From contig NC_039359.1 in the NCBI RefSeq assembly GCF_003573695.1, positions 78,568,783 through 78,632,782 of the forward strand: 64,000 nucleotides of DNA, given 5' to 3'. Below the pieces are notes generated by a model, which was given only the letters and a program-made list of their open reading frames with translations, did no database searches and was not told the DNA's origin. This document shows positions 36,416 to 49,914 of the stretch, one piece after another (the first letter of the stretch is position 1; the number at the start of each line of letters is the position of its first letter). A program made the translations under genes and the position numbers. The DNA comes from Papaver somniferum (lineage: Eukaryota > Streptophyta > Magnoliopsida > Ranunculales > Papaveraceae).

Positions 36416-37070
36416 GATGATGTATCATGCTAAGTTTGAAGTCAGAACCCTCTCAGAGCTTCTTGCTTCATAGATTATATGCTATTATACCAAGTTTGAA
36501 GTTCGAATCGACATTGAGCTTCATACTTATCGATTTTGATGATGTACATTTTTCACTATCTGTAATATTTACTTTACTCATTTCAGATAAGGATAGTCTG
36601 GTAATTTTCACAGTCTCCATAATATTTATTACCTTTATTTCTAGTAAGGGTTATATGGTGCTTTTAAAAATTTATAATATTTAGTTTACTTATTTTCCGG
36701 TAAGGGTGGTCTGGTCATTTTCATAGTCTTCATAATATTTATTGCATTAATTTCCAAGAAGGGTAATATGGTCATTTTCACAAGAAGTAATATTAACTTT
36801 ACTTTTTTTCGATAAGGATAGTCAGGTCATTTTCACAATCTCCATAATATTTATTGCACAAATTTCCATGAAGCGTAATATGATCATTTTCACTATCTGT
36901 AATATTTACTTTACTTATTTCAGATAAGGTTAGTTTAGTAATTTCACAATCTCCATAATATTTATTACCTTTATTTCTAGTAAGGTTAATATGGTCATTT
37001 TAACTCTTGTAATCTTCGAACCTGGGATGTTCAATTCTGATATATTTTTTATCCAGTTCATCCGAACGAG
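36416..37070. repeat. Degenerate repeats between the CACTA arrays
   Basis: One unit of the 122-bp family at 36416-36545, then a run of about 60-base units containing tcattttcacaatctccata and atatttattgc, with looser conservation. Confidence 0.65.
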
Positions 37071-37079
37071 AAACTCGGG

Positions 37080-37530
37080 TTTCGTAGATTATTCCAAAGA
37101 AATCTTACCTGGTATGCATACAATATGCAGAAATAGGGTTTGTTTAAGGTTTCGTAGAATATCTCGAAGGACTCTTACCTATAAATGGATGGATTCGTCG
37201 TTCTTACCAATTTTCTGACTTAGAGTAGTCAACTCGCGGCCAGGTTTCGGTCTCGGAGCATGGTATGCATACAATATGCAGAAATAGGATTTGTTTAAGG
37301 TTTCGTAGAATATTTCGAAGGAATCTTACCTGTAAATGGATGGTTTCTTCGTTCTTACGAAGTTTATGACTTAGAGTAGTCAACTCGCGGCCAGGTTTGG
37401 ATCTCGGAGCCTGGTATGCATATAATATGCAGAAATAAGGTTTGTTTAAGGTTTCGTAGAATATTTCGAAGGAATCTTACCTGTAAATGGATGGTTTCTT
37501 CGTTCTTACCAAGTTTCTGACTTAGATTAG
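37080..37530. repeat. Tandem array of about 152-bp units (block 2)
   Basis: Three further units of the block-1 family, with gcatacaatatgcagaaata-type segments near 37115, 37268 and 37420. Confidence 0.82.
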
Positions 37531-37534
37531 TCAA

Positions 37535-38165
37535 TTTCGATGATGTATCATTCTAAGTTTGAAGTCATAACCCTCTCAGAGCTTCTTGGTTCATAGATTG
37601 TATGCCATTATACCAAGTTTGAAGTTCGAATCGACATTGAGCTTCATGCTTATCGATTTTGATGATGTATCAATGCTAAGTTTGAAGTCAGAACCCTCTC
37701 AAAGAATCTTGGTTCATAAATTGTATGCCATTATACCAAGTTTGAAGCTCGAATCGACATTGAGCTTCATACTTATCGATTTTGATGATGTATCATGCTA
37801 AGTTTGAAGTCAGAACCCTCTCAGAGCTTCTTGGTTCATAGTTTGTATGTTGTTATACCACATTTGAAGTTTGAATCGACACTAAGCTTCATATTCATCA
37901 ATTTTGATGATGTATCATGCTAAGTTTGAAGTCATAACCCTCTCAAAGCTTCTTGGTTCATAGATTGTATGCCATTATACCAAGTTTGAAGCTCGAATCG
38001 ACATTGAGCTTCATACTTATCGATTTTTATGATGTATCATGCTAAGTTTGAAGTCAGAACCCTCTCAGAGCTTCTTGGTTCCTAGTTTGTATGTTGTTAT
38101 ACCACATTTGAAGTTCGAATCGACACTAAGCTTCATATTCATCAATTTCGATGATGTATCATGCT
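37535..38165. repeat. Tandem array of about 122-bp units
   Basis: Five full units and a partial one. Each starts near gatgatgtatcatgctaagt (about 37542, 37661, 37784, 37906, 38029, 38151) and includes aagtttgaagttcgaatcga and gagcttcttggttcatag. Spacing is 117-123 bases. Another unit lies apart at 36416. Confidence 0.85.
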
Positions 38166-38499
38166 ACTAATATGAACTAAAGCTACTTCATGACCTGTAT
38201 GACTAGTCGAAATTACTTCATGACCTATGTAACTAGTCGAAATTCAAACCGGAAGCACAAAGAGAAAGCACAAAAGCACAAAGAAACACACCAATTATCA
38301 AATTCACTTCTTAGTTTTCAGCTTCATTCTTATATATTTTTTGGATTTTTTATATCAGAATGTCGATAACAATGTCCTAAATTTATTAATATTTTTTTTC
38401 GATTTTTATGCATATCGAAAGTTGATAATTAAACCGAATACACGAGTTTAAACTAGCACAAAGAGAAACACACAAGTTTCTCAATCCGTATGAGCATCT

Positions 38500-40159
38500 T
38501 AAAATTAATCTACATCGTCCCATAATTTATGCAATTCGTATGACCTCCGTATCTACGGTCCAGAGTATTTTTGAGTTATCTAAACTAAAGAAGGGAGAGA
38601 AAACCTCTACTCATTCTCCACCTCTTACCTGCGTCTCTCTCTGCAAACCCTAATTTCTCCTCTTTCCCCACTCTAAACTTTCATCTTTTAAGGCTAAATC
38701 ACTCTCAGAAAATCCAATTTCATAACCCTAAATCTCAAGTTTCTTACTCAATTCATTCTAAATTTCTTACCCCCAAAACCGTTTTCTGAAACTCTAATCG
38801 ACCCTGAATCTCAATTTAAAGATTTAAAATACAGCTTCTAGCCGGAAAAAATGAAGAAAAACCTAGTGGTGCGGTGAATCTAGATATTAAATCTCTGTCA
38901 CTACCGTCTCATTCTTCTTCGATTTCTTCACTTAAATGAAATCTAGGATGTGCTTGTTCGGTTTAGAGAGACCTCTGAGGCCAAGTCAAGAAAGAAACAA
39001 CAGATGTACGAAGTTTTCTTTGCCGAGAAGACTAGGTCGAAGAAATGAAGCTTCTGTTTCTGAATTAATGGATAAGTGGGAGAATGAAGGTGGGGATTGA
39101 ACTTACATAGATGGGTTCACTGGATTTTAGGGGTTTGAGAAGATTGAACTGATGAGAAATCAAGATATGATGGTGGTGGTTATTATGATGAATAAATTAG
39201 GATATTGGTGAAATTCAAATTGCAGATGAGGAATTGAAGCTCAAGCTTGGCAGAATCTCGAACCTGATTTTGAGTCGGTGTTGCTGGTTAGATGGAATGG
39301 TTGATGTTGGGACTTTGTTTGAATCCGAAGAAATGTTGGTGCTGATGAATATCGGGTAATTTTCAGTAACTTCACCTTTTCGCTGTTGATTTCTTGTACA
39401 AAAACCATGGATTTTACATGGTTTATGCGTTTGGATCGATTGTTGTTAATTGATAATTTTTTTTTTTTGAATTTCAATTGTATGTTGTAGATCTTTGTGA
39501 AGGATGTCATGGAAGGAATACACAGGGTTTTTATATGAATTTGATAGTGGTGATTTTGATTGCTACACAGGAAGTTTAAGATTGAAATGTCGGGTTGCAG
39601 TTGAGGTGGAGGTTGCAGTGGTGTAGCTGAAGTTGAAATTGCATTAGATGGTGATGTCTGAGGTTGAGTAACTGGTGATGCTATCAGGAAGAATCAGATG
39701 AGAATCAATTGTGTTGCTGCTGTTGAAGTTCATTGAAATGGGTTAGATGAATGTTAGGTTTTACGGGTTTGAAAACTCATGTTGCAGCACTGACACAGAG
39801 AACTAGAGATGATGAATTTTGTACGTCGCAAACTTAACTACTTACTCATATATGTTGTATGACAATTGCTCTTCATTGACAAGTTGTTGAACCTGTTTTG
39901 ATAGTCTTTGTTCAATCTTTGATACAGCTGGTTCTATGATGTTCCATAAACAACAAAGAGGACCTAGAGTTCGACTGCCAAAGCCTCCGTCGCTTTCCAC
40001 GCAATGACCTGCCTGCAAGATGAGTTACAGAGATAACTCTCACTCAATTCAATGTTGACAAACATCAACCTCAACCAGTAAGAATTCGGCACACCTGATA
40101 GTTCCTTCTCTTGCACCTAAATCGATCTTTACGATAATAATATATTGATAGTTCTTATA
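38500..40159. other. CACTA interior without a recognised gene
   Basis: 38610-38720 has the CT-rich, AAACCCTAATTTCTCC-type sequence usual for plant 5' leaders, so the accessory gene's promoter and leader may lie here. No convincing reading frame runs through 38800-40150. Confidence 0.4.
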
Positions 40160-41090
40160 TTACCAGAAGGTGAACCTGCCAGTACTAAGGATTGACTCAT
40201 TGCGGCGTTACTTGAAGCACTTCAACATTGTGAGTATTACCTTTATCAGTCTTTCTGATTGTACAGGCTTAGATTCTGCTGATCCGAAAAGAACAATTTC
40301 CTTCAACGCTAATGAACAACCGATTGGTGATCCATCTGTGCAACTTATCTTAGAGAAGCAAGGTCAAGGAAAGCTGGTTTGGTACTCGACGCTTTGGATC
40401 GGCTACTAGGGGAAGAACAAAAGAAACGGCTGGAGAAGTTAATGCCCAGGACCATGACAGTTAGGGAGTGGGAAGAGTTTGTGAAACATGTAGACTCTAT
40501 TGAATTCAGAGTAAGTAATTTCTATTATATATAATGCCTATATATTTGTATTAAAAACTTTAAAGTCTGTCAAATGATTTTTTTACTTTTCTATTCAGGT
40601 CAGAAGAATAAAAATGCAAGAAAATCGTTCAAAACACACCACCCCACATACCATAAGTCGAGAAGGTTACGCCCGATTGGAGGTGAAATTGGTATGTTCT
40701 ACAGTCTTGATATTCACCATGTGAAAGCTATTGCATCGTTAAAAATATAATTGTTTGAAGTTCTCTACAAAGTTTTATCGTAGAAATATTCTGAGATAAT
40801 ACCATGTTGTTATGCTATTCTTGATGACTCATGTATTGATACATTTATTTGGAAGCAAGTTGTTAAGCTGGTACAAGGAGGACGAGGTGGTTGCAGAGGC
40901 TGAAATTGCTGAAACAGATCCAAGTAAGCAGATACATGGAAAACCAATCGGTCTTGGAGCCTACACTGTATGTGTGAAGGTTTCTTATGTGGATGATGCT
41001 CTTGTCTACCAAGCTACTTCAGAAGTCAGAACTGTTCATGATGTTGTTTCAAATTTTATCACATGGCCCAAAGATAGAATAATCTACTAA
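40160..41090 (+). pseudogene. CACTA accessory protein remnant (plant En/Spm Transposase_24 type)
   Basis: Exon pieces on the plus strand. About 40265-40440 encodes DPKRTISFNANEQPIGDPS, typical of this family, followed in another frame by an EEQKKRLEKLMPRTMTVREW stretch up to a donor near 40510. 40600-40690 encodes the Arg-rich HTTPHTISREGYARLEVKL motif of the Transposase_24 family. 40812-41090 contains KPIGLGAYTVCVKVSYVDD and ends with a FITWPKDRIIY motif, both typical of CACTA second-gene products. Frame changes between exons and inside the first suggest decay. It is not the catalytic transposase. Confidence 0.68.
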
Positions 41091-42382
41091 TAGACTTCTT
41101 AATCTTTTGTGATCTTTTTGGAGACTTAACTTTTGGTAACAGACATATCACTGCCACTTTTTTGTATGTTTTGTGTATATCACATTGGTATGTGAATGCT
41201 TTAATTCTGGGTTTGGTTTAATTTGAATGAGTCTTTCAGTTTAATCCAATTTTTTATTTACATTTCAGTTTAATCTAGTTGTTTCTTTACATTTCACAAA
41301 TAGTAGTGACAAAAGTGAAATATATATTCTGAAATATGGGTTTGATCTTATTCACAAGTATTGTAAAATAGTTTATTTACAATCATAACTATGTGTTGTC
41401 CAAGATAGTCCTACTACACATAGTATAGTTGTATCAAGGTACTTCTACAATGCTAACAAGTGTACTAACTGTAATATTCACAATACGAATAAGTGTTGTG
41501 TTAAAAATTTCTACGATATGCTACTTATGTTGTCCACGATTGTTCTACAATACAAGCAAGAGTTGTGTTAGGTTATCAAAAAAAATCGAAAGAGAATCAC
41601 AACATTGAAAAACTATTGTCGAACCATGAATCACATCACCCTTTACAACACTTGTCAACCATTGTAGAAAAACTTGGACTTTCTACAATACCCCCGTTCC
41701 ACAATGCATGAAATGGAGTTGTCGTAGGGGTACTACAACGCTTATCTTTTGTCGTCAATGATGATGTTTCCCGTAGTGACTCTTTCCTTAAAACGCAATT
41801 CACCCTATATACTATGCTGAATAGTTAGCGGTGATGGTTTCCCAGGATACAACGGCTCCTCTCAAAGTAACATAGCACTTGAATATTTCGAAAGCAGCGA
41901 ACGCAAGATGTAGAACAAACTCTCAGATTTCTAAAACAGATTTTATGATTAATTTTTCCAGTAAAAAATAAAAGAGAAAACTTGGGTTTTTATGCAGTAG
42001 TTCATGTCTCTTGGTGACTAGACATTTCCTCACATATGCGACAGTTAGAAGTGGCGCCCCTTCATATTTGGTCACATAAAGGAAAAGGTGTAATATTAGT
42101 CCCTTGATCGAGTCTTATGGAAAGACATAATAAGGACCATCAGATCAAAACCGTCAATAACCACCAAAATGGGAGTATCAACGTATTTAGTCTCCACCAA
42201 ACGTGCTCCCTACTTCTGGACTTTGTTACACTTATACCATAGTCAACTTATCTTCCAATTTATCATTCATATAACCAACAGGTTTGACCAGTTTCAATAG
42301 GGGTAAGCAAGACATCCAATTGGTTTTTAACCATTCTAATTCGTATTTTGGCGAGTGGATATCTAGTCTGTCTCTAAATATA

Positions 42383-45300
42383 CTAGTTTGTCACCCGTGC
42401 CATGTACGGGTCTATTTCTTGCTCATCTAATATTGGATTGTATGTAAAATTATTTCATTAAGAATAAAAAATATTTCTAAGAAAGTATTAAAAATTGAAG
42501 AAGCACATGACAGTAAAAACAAATAAAATATTTCAATAGCCAATAATGAAACAGACAATAAAATAAAGAAGTGCAACACAACATCTTCAAAACATGCAGT
42601 ATTTATTTCAACTTCGTAAATTGATTAAAAATTATGTTGCTCGATTTTTTTTCCAAATTTTTGATTCTTTCTAGAATTCATTATATTCTTTCATTTTAAG
42701 TCCATTAAATTATTATATACCTTTGCTTTATCCGCAGAAGCGTCATCGAAATCGTGATACATCATAATGTAAAAGAATAAATCATGTTAGGCACTTGATC
42801 TTTTATGTATAAATGGATATCGAGCGGATATTTTCAAGGTTAAATAGATTTTAGGCTGGTATTTTATCAAGGTTAAATGGATATCGAGCAGATATTTTTT
42901 TTTTGGTAACTTCTTGGCATCCTTTTTGGTTTTATTTCGATTTTTGCACTAACTCAGAAATACTGTCTCATGGATAAATACAAAAAAAAAAATCAGAAAA
43001 AATAAAATCAAATACAGAAATACTTTCTCATGAAATTACTGAGATGATTATGAAAAACTACCCGTACGACGAACCGATATATCCTCTACCTCAGTCGAAT
43101 TGAAATAATGCAATGAAATATATTCGACAACTATAAGAATTGCCCGACACTATATATGTACTTGTAATTTACACGATAAATAAATTTTTAAATTAAGAAT
43201 AATTGGATACGTGATTTCTCTGAGTATTTTGTATATTTAAAAATCAATTCCTGTGAACATACTGAATGAACATAAATATTTAAATAATCATTGTGTAGGC
43301 TTACGTACCTGTGAATTCCACTATACTAACGTGTTTCATTTTGGCGCAACAAACGCATGAAAATTCATATTAGAACCTGCTAATGTATGATAGTTCAAAT
43401 CTGCGTGCCTGTTTAGGAACGCTTATTCTATGATACTTAAACTTGATCTCGTTGGGTAAATTAATTGTGAGGTCGGTGAGTTATTCCAATAGGGATAGCT
43501 AAGCCTGATTTTTTTCATTGAGTAAGTTTACAGAGACCCGTGAATTATTAGATAAACAGTTTTGGAACCCAAGTGTAAAGGATGTCTTGTAATGGATTTT
43601 GGGAGTAAAACCTATAAATGAATTGATATAAAAAATTTAATTCAATAAATTTGAGAAGTAATTACTCCCTCCGTAGGCTTGTTTCATGTGTAGTTTGTAC
43701 ACGATACCAACTTATTTTTTTAAAACAAAGGTAGTATTTCAGAACTTGTAACTAATCATATATAAGGTGCCCATTTCCTTCATTTTCACAATCAAGGAAG
43801 CATTAAGTCAATCCACCCAAAAACCTCTCCTTCGTAACATCATCCTTGATGGAGCTGGGGTATAATCTCGGTTCTCCACCCGCTTTACTTATTTATTTCG
43901 CATATAACTTTTGTATTGGATTTCATGCACTTAGTTTCGAACCCACCGCTCCAGAAAAGGATTTACAATTTCCTTTTAGGTTAGGTTATTTGAAAATAAA
44001 ATGACTTTAGGACATTTTTTCAATGGTTTGCGATTTTAGAAGAATCCTATTTATGGTTTTCTATTTGTTCGTATCTTTTCTTTGGGGTATTCTATTTTCT
44101 ACGTTTTGTTTATTTATTTTTATTTTTTTGTGAGAGACTCATTTGAATTTGTCATCACAAGGCATCTAAAATCTTGCAATCATCAACAAAAATTTTAAAT
44201 CAGCAACGCTCCATCAGAATTTATGATGCCCTCGCTTAGCATCTGCTGAAGTCAGGATAAGGCAAGCAGCTAAATATATATTATAGACCCATGAGCGCAT
44301 ATTTTTCGTTGGCGATATCAATTGCATATCTTACACTGAAAAAAATGAAATAAAAATATCATTAGTATTTTTGCATTATGGATACCTATGTCACGACAAA
44401 GAAAAACAAACAAAACCAAATTAAGATTAGACATCTAGGTATATACTCACATGCCAGTCAACTAAGTCGATTCTTCAATGTGGTGATTCAACAAATGTCC
44501 AATGTAGACTTTCACATGAGTGCAGGGGATATCACCTTTTCCAGAATTTTCATAAGAAACATGTTCCTGGTATGATTTTTCTCATATTTATGCAGTTAAA
44601 ATTTATGCAGTTAAAAATAAAAGCTAATAGTACAAACCTGAAGTAGGGAATCAACAACAATGACCATCACCTTGAAAATGGTTCCCCACTCCCCAGAACA
44701 AACACAAATGAGATGCAAAACAACCTATATACCTGCACCGCTAAACCATACATATGTGCAACAATGAGGGATAAAAAGAAAAGGGTTAATAATTAACAAA
44801 CCAAGTTAGATGCAGCAAATTTAGAAAGAAGTTACACCATTCTTAGAAAAAACAAATAAAACTGATTCCAAATATTACCTTATGGTTGGTAACTGGAACA
44901 CTAAGGGCAATACCAATAGTAGACCTAAAGTAACTGGAGCAAAAGATTTAACGTTTACCACAAAGGAAAAGGAAAGAATCCACTTGCGAAGAAGAAATAA
45001 TGAAGATTAAAATTCATCAAAAAAAAATCCAAATATGGCTACAAATGAGCGGTTGTCACTTGATATAGCGACTCTAACTCGTTTATTAACATTCATCGAT
45101 GAGATGACCTGCAAAACAAAGAGCAACCATGGACCATTGAAACACAAAAAAGAAAAAGAAGAAAAAAGATAGCACCAAAATATATGCCATGGATCAAAAC
45201 AAAGTACATGTTAATATAAAATTAGGGGTGCGTTTTTTAAGTCTTTAAAACATGACACTACATAATTTCTTTGAGCTCCTTTTATTTTACTAAGAACAAC

Positions 45301-46145
45301 AACTCCTAAAACTTTTTTTTCTAATAAATGAAACAAAGGTAGGGAAAACTAAATTTTGTTTATTTCTCATTATGTTCTTCATATACGTAATGAGTAACCA
45401 AGTGGTTCTGTTTAGTATTTGGAACACTTGGCATCGGCAGCATGCAACTCGACCTGATGTTTGACCAATATTCCAAAGGAAAAATTGCTAAAAAAGAAAA
45501 GATAACAAATAAAGAGGAAGTATGAAGGCGTTGAAAATCATAACACAACTTCAAAGCCAAAGAAATTATTGAGTACAAAGCCATTAACAAAAGTATTGAC
45601 GTATAAGATTTACCTAGGTCATCACACGCGAATTCATCAAAACCCGTGCTGTATAATTTTCTGATTTTATATCTATGAACCAAAAATTAAATAAAATTGT
45701 CAAAATCAAAGAACACCCATAAGAGATAAAAGTATCAAGATTAATTTTCTTAATTTTATTGATAGCAAGATTAATAAAACTACCAGTTTTCATGAGCAGC
45801 GGTTACGACCTCCATTACTGCTAACTGATTATAATTTTAATTCTACATGTGCAAAACAAATAGCAAAAAATAGGTTAGTCAATAAAATCCTAAAATAGGT
45901 TAGTCAATAAAATCCTAAACATCAGGAAACGGAAGAAAACAACATAACCTTAAAAAGCAAAAAGACTAAAAAGCAAAAATAAACGTTCATGTAAATATAC
46001 CACCTTATCAATATGCGACCTTGTCGTTGATCGGAGAAGAGGTATAGCAGCGCCCCGATGAAAAAGCAAAACCGTAGCAAGATAAAAAAAAATGAATAAA
46101 AAAAACCTTGAGACGTTACGTTTGCTCCAGCGCTTTATATAGAGA
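42383..46145 (-). mobile_element. Candidate non-autonomous Helitron
   Basis: On the minus strand the left-hand end reads TCTCTATATAAAGCG (from 46145 downward), like plant Helitron 5' ends. The 3' end has a hairpin, ACCCGT...ACGGGT with a 7-base loop (42393-42411), followed after a short spacer by CTAG and then T (42383-42386). The base before the 5' TC is C, not the expected A. No Rep-helicase domain is present. The interior is AT-rich with only short frames. Confidence 0.5.
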
Positions 46146-47114
46146 GCATCAAGAAGACAAAATCTCTGTTATGGAAAGAAAATTTTTATGTTAGGAAACA
46201 ACACTCTAATAATTACAAAACATTGGTAATTTTGGTTAGCTACATTATTCTCATATCACTGTAATACTATAATTATTAGTTGCAAATATTTTTTTATACG
46301 AAAAATATAATACATATCAAGACATAACAAAAAAAACAAAATCGGTTTTATTTAATTTAGTTTTTATTTTAGGCTTATTTTATTTTAAATTATGTTATGA
46401 AAAAATTAAGAAAATATGAGAATAAGGTTTATTCTATTTTGATATTCACATTTATTTCTATTAGTAAATATTAAATATCTCCTGACATATGAATATATCC
46501 TAATATATGCATATATCCTAATAATTTCGATATCGTACTCCAATATTTTCTTTCCTGTTATTTTGATATCCACATTTATTTTGATATCTTTCGAAATCAT
46601 ATTCCCATTTTTTTTCTTTTGTTGCTGATAACGATTCCTTTGGAAATCATATTCCTAATGATTTTTTTTTTGCTGACACCGTTTTTTTTCCCCTCTGGAA
46701 ATCATACTCCTAATGATTTTGTATTATTTTTATTTGTACAGGACTAACAAACCTTTCACTGGATTCATTCGGGTATTCATAATTCAGGTATTTTCTTTTA
46801 ATCAGTGATTTAAATTTGTTCTTTTAATCAGGTATATTCTCATGAATTTTTTTTAGGTATTTAATATCAACTGAAAGTGTAATTAAAATTTGTGGATTGT
46901 GAAGTTTCTGATTTCGGAATGCTCTCATTTTTTGTAGGAATGTAAAGTTTTATATGATAAACATGTTACCAAAAATCTTAGTTTTAAATTGGGGGATTTT
47001 GCGTTACCTTTCCTGCCGAAGATCATAATTAGAGTTACCTCCCCTACGGAAATAAAATTAGGGAAACTTCCTCTCGTTACATATTTCGTTGGTTCACCAG
47101 TTAGCTGACATGGA
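46146..47114. other. AT-rich spacer
   Basis: Long A/T tracts and two near-copies of a ggaaatcatattcctaatgat string (46632-46663 and 46696-46718). No gene seen. Confidence 0.4.
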
Positions 47115-47654
47115 TGATAGACGCATTTATATGTCTATTTTGTTCTCAATGTTCTGTATTGTTAGACTCGATTAAATACTTATTGTGTTATTTTATATTT
47201 TTGTAGATGTTTTTGGAAAAATAAGCTCTTGCGGCGAAATTGACTCGAAAAGTAGGGATGGTCGTGGGGCGGGGATCTTGTATCCCAGTCACTGCTCCGT
47301 TCAAAAAAAAAACCACACCCTCCCCATTACCCGCTTGATCTGGGACGGGGCGGGTATGAGAAATACCCGTACGGGGCGGGTTTTTTACGGGTTACCCATA
47401 ACATTAAGCTTAAATATGATGAGTTAATTTAATAATCAATACCTAAGTTCGACCAATAATAATAAGAATAATTTAAAATTTCAAACTCATAAATTCATCG
47501 TAAAACAAGCAAAGAAAAACAAATTGGTCTATAAACGAGCATCACTCATTTTAGTTCTTAATTATTTCTTATCAAGTATCTTCCTCCATGTTGATCACCT
47601 CATCGTCTGCTCCAGTGTCTTCCCAAAATGTTTCACCATCGAATTTTGATCCAC

Positions 47655-49905
47655 CTAGCCAAAATAAGAAAGTGTATCATATAACCATAATGATGTATTA
47701 AATGTAAAAAAAAAACATTTCAATAAAAAGAGAATTTCATTACCATTCAGCATATCCCATAGCCAGTCTTGAGCGCACATCAAAGATTCCAACGTTTTTG
47801 GATGAAGTCTATTACGTTGGACACTCACAAATCTACCTCCGGTACTAAAAGCTGATTCGGAAGCTACCGTTGAAACTGGAATCGCTAAAATATCTCTAGC
47901 CATACACTGCAAGACTGGATATTTAATCCCATTTGTCTTCCACCATGCTAGTATGTCAAAATTACCAATCCTAGGTAAAAGATCTTCTTCTAAGTAATTG
48001 GTTAATTCTGACTTAACAGTACTAGTAGGAGCAGTATTAGAGACAAACATATCAAACTTTTCCAAAGGATCTACGTCATCGTTAAAACCATGCATCTCTG
48101 AAGTGAAAGACAAATCATTTTGGCTAACAGATGTTTCAGCAAATTTTACTTTCAGTTCATACTCCGTTGCCAAATCAACGCATAAATCGCGTACTCGATC
48201 AATTTCGATTTTTGAAAAAGCTTGACCATAAATTTGTGGAAAATAAAACTCAATCAATTTCATCTTAAACCTTGGATCTAACATAATTGTTACGGCCATT
48301 ACTCCATTGATCACAAACCAATACTCTTCAAACTTCTCTATCATTTCATATGATATTTCCTTAATCACACCAACTTTAGATTTTTTCCACTCATTTAATG
48401 ACAATCTAATATCACAAAAACTTGGAAAGAAAAGGTTGGTGGTAGGATATTTTACTCCGGAAAACTTCTCTGTGAAGGTATAAAATATCTTAAGTTTGTC
48501 GCACATTTCCTTTGCCAACAACCAATCTTCATCATCTGGCAAACAATCATACTGTGGCTCACGTTGCTTTAGTCGAGCAAAAACCTTCTGATACTTAATA
48601 GCAGTATTAAGCATCAGGTATGTTGAGTTCCATCTTGTCTCACAATCAAGAACTAACTTATTTATACTCGAAATATTTAGTTAACGGGCGGCCTCTTCAA
48701 ATTTCTCAACTCGTTTTGGTGTTGCTTTCAAGTAAGCAACACTATTACGAATCAATTCGATTGCTCCTTTGATCCCCTCTAATTCTTTCTTGACTATAAG
48801 AGCTAATATGTGTGCACAACAACGCATATGAAAAATATCTCCACCCGACAGTAAGTTACTTGATAATTTTTCTAGGAGAAGTTGGATCATAAGATAATTA
48901 GTGGAACAATTATCTACAGTAAGAGTGGATACTTTACCATCGATATTCTAGTCTAGCAGACACTCCATCAATGCGGCTGACAGGACTTCAGCCGTGTGCG
49001 GACATGGCACATACATAAACCTAATACAAAATAAAATTCAGATGGTTGATTAGACCGTACTACGTAGCAACTAGTAATTAATCAGTAACAAAATTAATGG
49101 TAGTGATTTTTCATTTATGACGTGCATATCCAATGCCTGAAATCATTAAATGAATACGCGTACCTGATAATTCGGCTTTGCAAGATCCACGATTCATCGA
49201 TGAAATGAGCCGTAATAACCATGTATCCTTTCTTTTGCATACTAGTCCACATATCATTAGTCAACGCAATTTTACCTTGATGTTTTTGTAGCACCTCCAT
49301 TGTTTTAGTTTTTTCTTCGTCATAGATTTTAAGGATATCCCTTTTAATTGTGCTCCGAGATACCACCTTAAACAACGATTGAAGCGCATTTGAATATCGT
49401 CTAAATCAAGCATGTTCAACATGGAAAGAGGATACTCGTGTATGATTATCATATAAGCAAGTTCCTTCCTAGCGAACGATTGATCAAAACTGTACGTGTT
49501 AAGCTGACTTCTTCCGTCACTTTTTTTACTCAGAGTGATTATTGATTGTCTTATGTCTTGCTGTTTACGTCGAGGACATCTTTTCATGTGTGCGTGTAGA
49601 TGCTTAGTCCCATTTGTGCTTTTTCCTCCTAATGGTTTATGACAATATTTGCAAACTGCTTTGTCTTCCCCTTTTATCTTTTTCTTTTCAAAGTGGTTCC
49701 ACACTATGGATCTTTTCTTCCCTGATACTATAGAAATTTCACCTTCGGAATTATCACAATCACCTGTAATGTTTGCCTCGGCAGTTTCACCATGGTCATC
49801 ATCCATTGGAGAACTTGAAATTGTCTCGACATGGTGTTCAGACTGTTCGGATTCACCTTGTGTGGATATAGTTGTCATTTTGGGATCACTGTGTAATATA
49901 CACAT
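47655..49905 (-). pseudogene. hAT transposase, frameshifted
   Basis: N-terminal part at 49261-49905 includes a BED zinc finger at residues 69-110 (WNHFEKK, Cys85, Cys88, HLHAHMKRC). The next part at 49115-49375 is in another frame and has the LTNDMWTS motif of the catalytic domain. 48681-48890 continues, and 47655-48614 holds the C-terminal hAT dimerisation domain (ILAWWKTNGIKYPVL, then IPVSTVASESAFSTGGR and RNRLHPKTLESLMCAQDWL). Breaks lie near 49370, between 49115 and 48890, and near 48680. Closest in layout to the RICESLEEPER/DAYSLEEPER type; I judge it a transposon copy because it keeps its ends and duplication. Confidence 0.85.
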
Positions 49906-49914
49906 AAAGTAATA

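Larger units (their letters stand above)
35045..41778 (+). mobile_element. CACTA (En/Spm) DNA transposon, 6.7 kb, non-autonomous
   Basis: Terminal inverted repeats begin CACTACGGGAAA and end TTTCCCGTAGTG, flanked by the 3-bp duplication ACT (35042-35044, 41779-41781). Subterminal regions on both sides are dense in short ACAAC/GTTGT motifs, the kind of multiple binding sites used by CACTA regulatory proteins. The interior holds long tandem arrays (35490-38160) and a remnant of the accessory gene (40160-41090). No TNP2-type DDE transposase is visible, so movement would need a helper. Confidence 0.92.
30053..42280 (-). mobile_element. Ty1/Copia LTR retrotransposon (Copia-2) with a CACTA element nested in its 5' LTR
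   Basis: Outer ends are TGTTGTTC on the left and ataaccaaca on the right, flanked by the perfect 5-bp duplication GGTTT (30048-30052 and 42281-42285). The element lies on the minus strand: a polypurine tract adjoins the left LTR and the pol fragments read leftward. Without the CACTA insertion the element is about 5.5 kb. Gag and any recognisable primer-binding site are missing. Confidence 0.9.
34576..42280 (-). repeat. 5' LTR of Copia-2, interrupted by the CACTA element
   Basis: LTR sequence occupies 34576-35044 and resumes at 41782. The uninterrupted 3' LTR reads ggatcactcttttc at the matching place near 30310, confirming where the insertion took place. Confidence 0.88.

Noticed and set aside
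43665..43680. ACTCCCTCCGT string resembling a Stowaway MITE end
   Set aside because: No matching inverted end was found within about 1 kb, so the element cannot be delimited.
45360..45683. 107-codon minus-strand frame with hydrophobic segments
   Set aside because: It lies in AT-rich DNA inside the candidate Helitron with no start context, splice sites or recognised family.
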